The notes under the pieces were generated by a model. The model was not told the origin of the DNA, searched no databases, and saw only the letters and a list, made by a program, of their open reading frames with translations. A stretch of 22,974 nt of DNA from the NCBI GenBank assembly GCA_964531805.1, contig CAZHGE010000045.1, forward strand, positions 1-22,974. The letters are read 5' to 3'. The first letter of the stretch is position 1. Each line of letters opens with the position of its first letter. This stretch comes from RGIG8767 sp964531805 (GTDB lineage Bacteria > Bacillota > Clostridia > Lachnospirales > Lachnospiraceae). The position numbers and the translations under genes were made by a program. This document shows positions 1 through 6,458 of this stretch, one piece after another.

Positions 1-732
1 GTAGAACGTGCTCAGTATGGTATCATTTATATTGATGAAATTGATAAGATTACCAAAAAGAGTGAAAATGTATCCATCACACGTGATGTATCCGGTGAAG
101 GCGTACAGCAGGCTCTTTTAAAAATTATCGAAGGTACGGAGGCGAGCGTTCCGCCACAGGGTGGAAGAAAGCATCCGCATCAGGAATTAATCCAGATTGA
201 TACATCCAACATTTTGTTTATCTGTGGTGGTGCATTTGACGGATTAGAAAAAATCATTGAAAAGAGACTTGATCGGAAAACCATTGGTTTTAACAGCGAA
301 ATATCAGAATGTATTGCAGAAAAAGAAATTGGCAAGATTCTAGAGCAGATGACTCCACAGGATTTGGTGAAGTTTGGTCTGATACCTGAATTTGTAGGTC
401 GTGTGCCAATTCAGGTATCTTTAGAAGGCTTGGATAAGGATGCACTTGTGCGTATTTTAAAAGAGCCTAAGAATGCATTGGTAAAACAGTACCGCAAACT
501 GTTCTCTTATGATGGAGTAAATCTTTCTTTTGAAGAGGATGCTATCGAAGCTGTTGCTGAAAAAGCATATGATCAAAAGACTGGTGCAAGAGGGTTGCGG
601 TCAATATTGGAAAAGGCGATGATGGATGTTATGTTTACCATTCCATCCGATGATACAGTTGTGGAATGTGTTATGACCAAAGACGCTGTAGAGGGTAAAA
701 GCCAGCCAATGTTAATTCGCGACAATAGGTAA
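1..732 (+). CDS. clpX: ATP-dependent Clp protease ATP-binding subunit ClpX (C-terminal part; 5' end outside window)
   Basis: This is the C-terminal ~243 residues of the AAA+ unfoldase that recognises substrates and threads them into ClpP in the cytoplasm. The reading frame is open from base 1. It starts in the Walker B region (IIYIDEIDKI, where DE is the metal/ATP hydrolysis pair). It continues through the pore-2 region (RDVSGEGVQQALLKIIEG) and the segment with GGRKHPHQE, then the IPEFVGRVP segment and the arginine-containing small-domain motif KTGARGLRSILE (sensor 2), all typical of ClpX. The N-terminal zinc-binding domain and Walker A lie upstream of the window. The gene is followed by a hairpin and then lon, a common order in Firmicutes. 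The family call is very secure. Confidence 0.97.
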   Translation, partial: VERAQYGIIYIDEIDKITKKSENVSITRDVSGEGVQQALLKIIEGTEASVPPQGGRKHPHQELIQIDTSNILFICGGAFDGLEKIIEKRLDRKTIGFNSEISECIAEKEIGKILEQMTPQDLVKFGLIPEFVGRVPIQVSLEGLDKDALVRILKEPKNALVKQYRKLFSYDGVNLSFEEDAIEAVAEKAYDQKTGARGLRSILEKAMMDVMFTIPSDDTVVECVMTKDAVEGKSQPMLIRDNR

Positions 733-741
733 TCATGATAG

Positions 742-790
742 TAGGCTGTGACACTAACGACAAAAAAATATTGGTTAGTGCCACGGCTTA
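742..790 (+). terminator. Imperfect 17-bp hairpin between clpX and lon, probable terminator or attenuator
   Basis: Bases 742-758 pair with 774-790. The inner arm CACTAAC (752-758) pairs with GTTAGTG (774-780). The outer arm GCTGTG (745-750) pairs with CACGGC (782-787), with one A/C mismatch between the two arms and further pairs at the base. The A-rich loop covers 759-773. The following bases (TTATTTT) are only moderately T-rich, so termination may be partial. It lies 10 bases after the clpX stop. Confidence 0.6.
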
Positions 791-849
791 TTTTGACATC
801 CTGTGGATGTGAGTTGGATCTACGGATGTAAATTAATAGGAGAATTACA

Positions 850-3213
850 ATGACAAATGAGAAAATGGAAAATCAGTTGACCTATCCGTTGATTGCGCTT
901 CGCGGGATCACGGTTTTTCCAGGGATGATTCTTCATTTTGATTTGAATCGAAAGAAATCCATTGCAGCAGTGAATGCAGCAATGTCAAATAAACAGGAAG
1001 TAGTGGTCAGCTGTCAGAAATTGACAGAAATAGATGAACCGGGTATAGAGGATCTGTATCTGGAAGGAACAATTGCAGAAATCAAGCAGGTAACCAAACT
1101 GCCCGGTAATCTTATGCGGGTTATGGTGGAAGGAAAAAAACGTGCCACCATTCATACTTTGGATATCTGTACCAATAAATATTATACAGCCGTTGTAACC
1201 CCATTTGAGGAAAACCGCAATGGAATAGAAGAAATGGAAGAAGCAGCAATGCTGCGTGCTTCTATGGAAACGCTTACAGCTTATTTGGAGCATTATCCAA
1301 GAATTGCAAAATCTATGCAGAATCAGATTCAGGGTTCTATGTATCTGTCACAGGTAATTGATAAGGTAACAGCGAATATCCCGATTCCTTATCCTAAGAA
1401 GCAGCAGATTTTGGCAGCCTTTGATTTGAAGGAACGTTTTGAAACGTTTAATAAGATTTTATTAGAGGAGATTGATATTGCTGCCATTCGTCAAAAACTG
1501 GCAGAGGAAATCAAAGGAAAAGTAGAAAAGAACCAACGCGAATATATTTTACGGGAACAGCTTTCGTATATTAGAAGTGAGTTAAATGGGGACGATTCCC
1601 TGACGGAAACAGAACGGTTTCTGCAGCAGGTGGATGCACTGAATGCCAGTGATGAGATTAAGGCAAAAATCCGTAAAGAGATTAACCGATATGAGACCAT
1701 TTCGAATAGCAGCTCTGAAAGTGCGGTAGAGCGTACTTATATTGAAGCATTACTTGAGATGCCATGGGATACCTGTTCAGAGGATCATACCGATCTTTTG
1801 CACGCAAAAGAGGTATTAGAGCGCAATCATTATGGCATGGAAAAGGTAAAAGACCGTATATTAGAATTTTTAGCGGTTCGTCAGATGATGGAAATTCGTC
1901 AAACGACGGAAAAACGTCAAGTGACGGTTGGAGGCGAAGCACCAATCATTTGTCTGGTGGGACCTCCTGGAACCGGAAAAACATCGATTGCGAAAAGTGT
2001 AGCAGAGTCTCTTGGCAAAAACTATCAGAGAATCTGTTTGGGCGGCGTGCGCGATGAAGCAGAGATTCGTGGTCACCGCAGAACTTATGTAGGTGCAATG
2101 ATGGGTCAGGTAGCGAATGCCCTGCGTCATGCAAGAGTAAAAAATCCATTGATTTTATTAGATGAGATTGATAAGGTCAGCAATGATTACAAGGGCGATA
2201 CTTTTTCAGCATTATTAGAAGTATTGGACCCAGACCAGAATAAGCATTTTAGGGATCATTATGTGGAACTGCCACTGGATTTGTCCCAGGTATTGTTTAT
2301 TGCAACAGCCAATACCACATCTACCATACCGCGTCCGCTTTTGGACCGTATGGAAGTGATTGAGGTGTCCGGTTACACAGAAAATGAAAAATATCATATT
2401 GCAAAAGAACATTTACTTAAAAAGCAGCTTCTTGCAAATGGTATGGAAAAAGGTCGCTTAAAAATTGCGGACAAAGCCTTAAAAGATATCATCCGCTACT
2501 ATACAAGAGAAGCCGGTGTGCGTGAATTAGAGCGTAAGATTGGGACTGTATGTCGTAAAGCAGCAAGAGAATATCTGGAAAACGGCAATATGCCTTGTAA
2601 AGTAACTTCTGCTAATCTGACGGACTATTTAGGAAAACGTACTTATACACTTCAGATGGCAAATAAAAAGAATGAAGTGGGTATTGTACGCGGTCTTGCC
2701 TGGACACAGGTGGGCGGTGATACACTTCAGATTGAAGTTAATGTGATGCCCGGAAAAGGCGAGATTGTACTGACTGGACAGATGGGAGATGTTATGCAGG
2801 AATCTGCGGTGATCGGATTATCCTACATTCGTTCCATTGCATCCAAATACAAAATCAGTCAGGATTTCTTTAAAAAGAATGATATTCACATTCATATACC
2901 GGAAGGAGCCGTACCGAAGGATGGTCCATCTGCCGGAATCACTATGGCAACCGCAATGCTGTCTGCTTTTACCAAGAAAAAAGTAGACTGTAAACTCGCC
3001 ATGACAGGAGAAATCACTCTTCGCGGCAAAGTCCTTCCAATTGGTGGTCTGAAAGAGAAGTTGTTGGCGGCTAAGACTGCAGGTATTAAAAAAGTTCTTA
3101 TACCTGAAGAAAACCGTAAGGATATCGAGGAAATTTCTGTAGAGATTACAGAGGGACTTGAACTTGTATATGTGAGTAGTATGGAAGAAGTACTTTCACA
3201 TGCATTAGTGTAA
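850..3213 (+). CDS. lon: ATP-dependent endopeptidase Lon (La)
   Basis: This is a cytoplasmic AAA+ serine-lysine protease that degrades misfolded and regulatory proteins. The 787 residues match the usual full length of LonA. The N-terminal substrate-binding domain begins YPLIALRGITVFPG. Walker A GPPGTGKT is at residues 371-378. Walker B LLDEIDK has D438/E439. The C-terminal protease domain has the catalytic serine in PKDGPSAG (S694) and the catalytic lysine in GGLKEK (K737), 43 residues apart as in E. coli Lon. The start is supported by AGGAGA at 838-843. No CIRCE or CtsR-type operator is evident in the 117 bases upstream. The next gene in the same direction is engB, after a structured 126-bp element. 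Confidence 0.98.
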   Translation: MTNEKMENQLTYPLIALRGITVFPGMILHFDLNRKKSIAAVNAAMSNKQEVVVSCQKLTEIDEPGIEDLYLEGTIAEIKQVTKLPGNLMRVMVEGKKRATIHTLDICTNKYYTAVVTPFEENRNGIEEMEEAAMLRASMETLTAYLEHYPRIAKSMQNQIQGSMYLSQVIDKVTANIPIPYPKKQQILAAFDLKERFETFNKILLEEIDIAAIRQKLAEEIKGKVEKNQREYILREQLSYIRSELNGDDSLTETERFLQQVDALNASDEIKAKIRKEINRYETISNSSSESAVERTYIEALLEMPWDTCSEDHTDLLHAKEVLERNHYGMEKVKDRILEFLAVRQMMEIRQTTEKRQVTVGGEAPIICLVGPPGTGKTSIAKSVAESLGKNYQRICLGGVRDEAEIRGHRRTYVGAMMGQVANALRHARVKNPLILLDEIDKVSNDYKGDTFSALLEVLDPDQNKHFRDHYVELPLDLSQVLFIATANTTSTIPRPLLDRMEVIEVSGYTENEKYHIAKEHLLKKQLLANGMEKGRLKIADKALKDIIRYYTREAGVRELERKIGTVCRKAAREYLENGNMPCKVTSANLTDYLGKRTYTLQMANKKNEVGIVRGLAWTQVGGDTLQIEVNVMPGKGEIVLTGQMGDVMQESAVIGLSYIRSIASKYKISQDFFKKNDIHIHIPEGAVPKDGPSAGITMATAMLSAFTKKKVDCKLAMTGEITLRGKVLPIGGLKEKLLAAKTAGIKKVLIPEENRKDIEEISVEITEGLELVYVSSMEEVLSHALV

Positions 3214-3230
3214 CGTATTTATATTTTGGA

Positions 3231-3356
3231 TGGCTCACGAATGGGTCTGTGCATGACCCTCTGAACACGCCAGCACTTAACGAAGCGTAGCTGAGTTTAG
3301 TACTGCTGCGTGTGAAGTGGAGCGAGAGCGTGTCATAACAGACCCGTTGAGAGCCA
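3231..3356 (-). repeat. Structured repeat element, copy A (candidate ncRNA or structured mobile repeat)
   Basis: This 126-bp element fills the lon-engB gap and is homologous to the element at 17765-17892 on the opposite strand. The outer helix is TGGCTC 3231-3236 with 3351-3356, GGGTCTGT 3243-3250 with 3338-3345, and ATGAC 3253-3257 with 3332-3336. The inner helix is 3265-3277 with 3299-3313, including a 2-nt bulge at 3306-3307 and a 21-nt loop at 3278-3298. Blocks shared with copy B are the 14-nt block at 3319-3332, the loop flanks, and the CCCTC stretch near 3257-3261. One inner pair is G-U only if the - strand is the RNA, so that strand is assigned tentatively. Homology of the two copies is direct observation; function is unknown. 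Confidence 0.8.
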
Positions 3357-3379
3357 ATATAAACAGAAAGAGGTAACAC

Positions 3380-3961
3380 ATGGTAATAAAGACCGTGAAT
3401 TTAGAAACCGTATGCGGTGTCACCAGCGTACTGCCGGAAAATACCATGCCGGAATTTGCGTTCGCGGGCAAAAGTAACGTGGGAAAATCATCCCTTATCA
3501 ACGCCCTTATGAACCGTAAAGCATACGCCAGGACCAGCGCCCAGCCGGGTAAAACACAGACTATTAATTTTTACAATATAAATGATGCCCTGTATTATGT
3601 GGATCTTCCGGGCTATGGCTATGCCAATGCCAACGAAAAGGTAAAAGCGCAGTGGGGCGTTATGATTGAAAAGTACCTGCATACTTCAAAACAGTTGAAG
3701 CTGGTATTTTTATTGATCGATATTCGTCATGCACCGGGAAAAAATGATATTCAAATGTATGACTGGGTAAAACAGATGGGCTTTGAACCAATCATTATTG
3801 CAACCAAAGCCGACAAAATCAAGCGGAGTCAGTTGGACAAATGCTTAAAGGTAATTCGTGAGACATTACAGCTGGGCAAGGAGACTACCATGATTCCATT
3901 TTCTTCTGTCAGCAAACAGGGAAGAGAAGAAATATACGAAGTAATAGAAAGGTATTTATAA
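3380..3961 (+). CDS. engB: Ribosome biogenesis GTPase EngB/YsxC/YihA
   Basis: This is a small GTPase (193 residues, normal for the family) needed for late 50S subunit assembly in the cytoplasm. The G1 P-loop GKSNVGKSS is at residues 30-38. The G2 region PGKTQTINFY is around 56-65, with the switch threonine. G3 DLPGYGYA starts at 75, G4 TKAD is at 142-145, and G5 SSV is near the C terminus. The start is supported by AAAGAGG at 3367-3373. The lon-engB order is typical of Firmicutes. The vanZ-like gene begins 5 bases after its stop, so the two are probably co-transcribed. Confidence 0.97.
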   Translation: MVIKTVNLETVCGVTSVLPENTMPEFAFAGKSNVGKSSLINALMNRKAYARTSAQPGKTQTINFYNINDALYYVDLPGYGYANANEKVKAQWGVMIEKYLHTSKQLKLVFLLIDIRHAPGKNDIQMYDWVKQMGFEPIIIATKADKIKRSQLDKCLKVIRETLQLGKETTMIPFSSVSKQGREEIYEVIERYL

Positions 3962-3966
3962 GATTC

Positions 3967-4446
3967 ATGGGAAAAACAGAACAATCCAAGTTAAATAACT
4001 GGTTATCTCTGCTTTTCTTCCTGTATTTATTATTTATAATCAAAATGATCGTATTTAAGTACCCATTATCGCAACTGCAGGAAATTGTGAATTCATGGCA
4101 GAAGGATGTGATATGGGAAGGCTTGCATTCGGCAAATTTTGTTCCTTTTAAAACGATCAAAATGTATATCCGTTATTATGATTTGCCAGGTCTTCGCAGC
4201 TTCGCAAATCTTTTCGGGAATGTTTTGATTTTTATTCCGGTGGGAATCTTGCTGCCAATGGTGCATAAAGCCAGTCAGAATCCGTTTATCATGTTGATAA
4301 ATACGTTTATTTTTGTGTTAGGGATCGAAGTATTTCAGTTGTTTTCTGCATTTGGAGCATTCGATGTGGATGACATTATTTTGAACTGTTTCGGTGTTTT
4401 GTTAGGAAGGGCATTGTATCAGATTTATTGTGTAAAAAAGGAGTAA
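3967..4446 (+). CDS. VanZ-like family membrane protein
   Basis: The 159-residue protein has about four hydrophobic segments: residues ~13-30, ~80-100, ~107-123 and ~133-150. It carries VanZ-family hallmarks: NLFGNVLIFIPVGILLP, then EVFQL, then FDVDDIILNCFGVLLG. VanZ itself contributes low-level teicoplanin resistance by an unresolved mechanism, but most chromosomal homologues are uncharacterised, so a resistance role should not be assumed. The gene starts 5 bases after the engB stop. The only purine-rich stretch (AGAAAGG, 3946-3952) is ~14 bases upstream of the ATG, so translation may be coupled to engB. Confidence 0.85.
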   Translation: MGKTEQSKLNNWLSLLFFLYLLFIIKMIVFKYPLSQLQEIVNSWQKDVIWEGLHSANFVPFKTIKMYIRYYDLPGLRSFANLFGNVLIFIPVGILLPMVHKASQNPFIMLINTFIFVLGIEVFQLFSAFGAFDVDDIILNCFGVLLGRALYQIYCVKKE

Positions 4447-4475
4447 TCTTCCATAAAAATTAAGAATTGTTCCGG

Positions 4476-4503
4476 TTGAATAATAGGGACCATGTGCTAT
4501 AAT
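4476..4503 (+). promoter_or_regulatory. Sigma-A-type promoter with extended -10 upstream of the transport cluster
   Basis: A -35-like TTGAAT (4476-4481) and a perfect -10 TATAAT (4498-4503) are separated by 16 bp. The -10 is preceded by TGC, giving an extended -10 (TGNTATAAT). Predicted initiation is near 4510, leaving a ~100-nt leader to the permease start at 4609. The -10 lies inside the left arm of the hairpin annotated at 4495-4542. Confidence 0.6.
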
Positions 4504-4542
4504 GAGTATGCGTTTAGAAGCATAATCGTTATAGCATTTTTT
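4495..4542 (+). terminator. Intrinsic terminator at the end of the lon-engB-vanZ block
   Basis: TGCTATAA (4495-4502) pairs with TTATAGCA (4529-4536). Inside it TATGC (4507-4511) pairs with GCATA (4520-4524) around an 8-nt loop, with a symmetric 4x4 internal loop. A run of six T (4537-4542) follows directly. This is a textbook shape, although the stem is AT-rich. It shares bases with the promoter -10 at 4498-4503. Confidence 0.7.
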
Positions 4543-4608
4543 GTTTGTCAAAATGTTTCGTTTAAGCGTGCATTTTTTAGATAAATTTGTTTGTGTAGAG
4601 GGATACAT

Positions 4609-5478
4609 ATGGATAAGAGCATCCGCAGAGTGAAAAACAGATCAGCTTTATTTTTGCTGCCCAGTGTAATCGGGGTGGCACTGTTTTTTGTTCTGCCTTT
4701 TTTTGTGGTTATCTATTATTCCATGATTGATAATCCCATATCCGGACAGTTTGTTTTTCTGGATAATTTTTATAATGTACTTACGAATAAAGCCTTTCAG
4801 CTTGCTATGTTAAATACGCTTCGTTTTTCGGTTATAGCGGTTCCGTTGATTATCGTGCTGTCTTTGGGACTTGCTTTTTTGTTGGATAAACAGATACCGG
4901 GTAAAAGTAAGATTCGTGCGGCATTTTTAAGTCCTATGATGGTTCCGGTAGCATCCGTTATTTTAATCTGGCAGGTGTTGTTTGACTACAATGGTCTGTT
5001 AAATGAACTGGTGGAGCAGTTTGGCGGTGGCAAGGTGGACTGGCTAAAGTCCGTATATGCGCAGATTGTGATTGTACTTTTATTTATTTGGAAAAATCTG
5101 GGATACAACATGGTCTTATTCATGTCAGCTCTTGCCAATATTCCAAGGGAAGTAGTGGAAGTAGCAGAGTTAGAAAGTGCTACCAAATGGCAGATTTTTT
5201 GGAGCCTGAAACTGCGGTATCTATCCTCTAGTATTTTATTTGTGACCATTTTATCTTTGATTAATTCCTTTAAGATATTCCGTGAAGTGTATCTGCTGAC
5301 AGGGGATTATCCTTATGAAACACTGTATCTTTTACAGCATTATATGAATAATATGTTCCGTTCGCTGGATTATCAGAAATTATCCGCAGCGGCAATCATT
5401 ATGTCCCTTGTGATGATCGTGTTGATCGGGATTCTGTTTTTTGCAGAGAATGTATTGGGGAAAGATTTAGATGGCTAG
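4609..5478 (+). CDS. Sugar-type ABC transporter permease (MalF/UgpA-like)
   Basis: This is a cytoplasmic-membrane permease subunit of a carbohydrate-type ABC importer. It has 289 residues and six predicted membrane helices, starting LFLLPSVIGVALFFVLPFFVVIYYSMI, a typical MalF/UgpA/LacF N terminus. The EAA loop that contacts the ATPase is recognisable at residues ~181-203 (EVVEVAELESATKWQIFWSL), with the glycine of the canonical motif replaced. The ATG at 4609 is preferred over a TTG at 4591 because AGAGGG (4597-4602) sits just upstream. It overlaps the next permease by 8 bases, implying a heterodimeric pair. The substrate cannot be deduced. No ATPase gene is in the window, so a shared MsmX-type ATPase is plausible. 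Confidence 0.9.
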   Translation: MDKSIRRVKNRSALFLLPSVIGVALFFVLPFFVVIYYSMIDNPISGQFVFLDNFYNVLTNKAFQLAMLNTLRFSVIAVPLIIVLSLGLAFLLDKQIPGKSKIRAAFLSPMMVPVASVILIWQVLFDYNGLLNELVEQFGGGKVDWLKSVYAQIVIVLLFIWKNLGYNMVLFMSALANIPREVVEVAELESATKWQIFWSLKLRYLSSSILFVTILSLINSFKIFREVYLLTGDYPYETLYLLQHYMNNMFRSLDYQKLSAAAIIMSLVMIVLIGILFFAENVLGKDLDG

Positions 5479-6391
5479 AAAAACGTACATAGAGAAATTG
5501 AGGAAGAAAAAACAGAATAAAGAGCGGCGGTTAAAGATGATATCCGTTCTATTGATGCTTGTGGCAGCGGTTTTTCTAATTCCAATTATATTTACCATAT
5601 GCAATTCTTTTATGACGGAGCAGGAAATCAGTGCTAATTACGGTATGGTATTTGAAACGGATGAAAATGGTGGAAAAGCTTACATATCCGATGTGGTAAA
5701 TTTAAAGTTTATTCCGGATGAAGTTACCTTTGAGCAGTACAAGACGGTATTATTTAAGAGTCCTGACTATCTGTTAAAATTTTGGAATTCCATGATCTTG
5801 GTAGTGCCAATCGTGGTATTTCAGTTAATTGTGGCATTATTTGCGGCATATGGATTTACCAGATACCGTGGGCGGATAAGAGAGATTATCTTTTTTACAT
5901 ATATTATTTTGATGCTGATGCCGTATCAGGTAACGCTGGTGCCAAACTTTATGGTATCCCAATGGCTGAATTTAATCGATACGAATTGGGCGATATGGCT
6001 TCCGGGTATTTTTTCACCCTTTGCCGTATTTTTATTGACTAAGTACATGCGCAGGATTCCTTATGGAATTTTAGAGGCGGCAAAAGTGGATGGTGCTGGC
6101 GAATTTCAAATATTCCGCTATATCTGTGTTCCACTTTGTAAAGGGGCGCTTGCCAGTGTAGCTATTTTAGTATTTATTGATTACTGGAATATGGTGGAAC
6201 AGCCGTTGATTCTACTGACGGATTCGGATATGCATCCACTGTCGGTATTTTTATCCAAGATAAATTCTGGCGAGATTGCGCTTGCATTTGCGGTGGCATC
6301 GATATATTTGATTCCAACGCTGCTTGTATATTTATATGGAGAAGAATATTTATTAGAAGGTATCGCATATCAGGGCGGTATTAAGGGATAA
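5471..6391 (+). CDS. Carbohydrate ABC transporter permease (MalG/UgpE-like)
   Basis: This is the second permease subunit of the same importer, 306 residues. A basic N terminus is followed by a first helix (MISVLLMLVAAVFLIPIIFT), an extracellular stretch of ~60 residues (~45-105), then five more helices. The EAA motif is well conserved at residues 202-222 (EAAKVDGAGEFQIFRYICVP). The MalG-type segment LMPYQVTLVPNF precedes it. It starts within the end of the upstream permease (8-bp overlap), indicating translational coupling. It is followed by a 67-base gap with a perfect 8-bp hairpin and a strong ribosome binding site for the adaptor gene. Confidence 0.92.
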   Translation: MARKTYIEKLRKKKQNKERRLKMISVLLMLVAAVFLIPIIFTICNSFMTEQEISANYGMVFETDENGGKAYISDVVNLKFIPDEVTFEQYKTVLFKSPDYLLKFWNSMILVVPIVVFQLIVALFAAYGFTRYRGRIREIIFFTYIILMLMPYQVTLVPNFMVSQWLNLIDTNWAIWLPGIFSPFAVFLLTKYMRRIPYGILEAAKVDGAGEFQIFRYICVPLCKGALASVAILVFIDYWNMVEQPLILLTDSDMHPLSVFLSKINSGEIALAFAVASIYLIPTLLVYLYGEEYLLEGIAYQGGIKG

Positions 6392-6393
6392 AT

Positions 6394-6413
6394 CAGAAAA
6401 ATAAATTTTTCTG
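6394..6413 (+). other. Perfect 8-bp hairpin between permease and HlyD-like genes
   Basis: CAGAAAAA (6394-6401) and TTTTTCTG (6406-6413) are perfect complements around a TAAA loop, 3 bases after the permease stop. The stem is AT-rich with no T-tail after it. It may protect the 3' end of the upstream message or simply be chance in AT-rich DNA. Confidence 0.35.
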
Positions 6414-6458
6414 GAGAAATTTGTGAAGACACAGATTTTTGATGAATGAGGAGGAAAC

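Noticed and set aside
793..821. TTGACA upstream of lon as a promoter -35
   Set aside because: No acceptable -10 occurs 16-18 bp downstream (the bases there read GGATCT), and the motif overlaps the ACATCC hairpin arm.
1682..2149. Open frames within lon on other frames/strands
   Set aside because: They are shadows of a highly conserved full-length lon and show no independent start signals or family similarity.
4549..4576. Catabolite-repression (cre-like) site or second hairpin in the permease leader
   Set aside because: The match to the cre consensus fails at several fixed positions on both strands, and the AAAATG/CATTTT pairing has a 15-nt loop and is weak.
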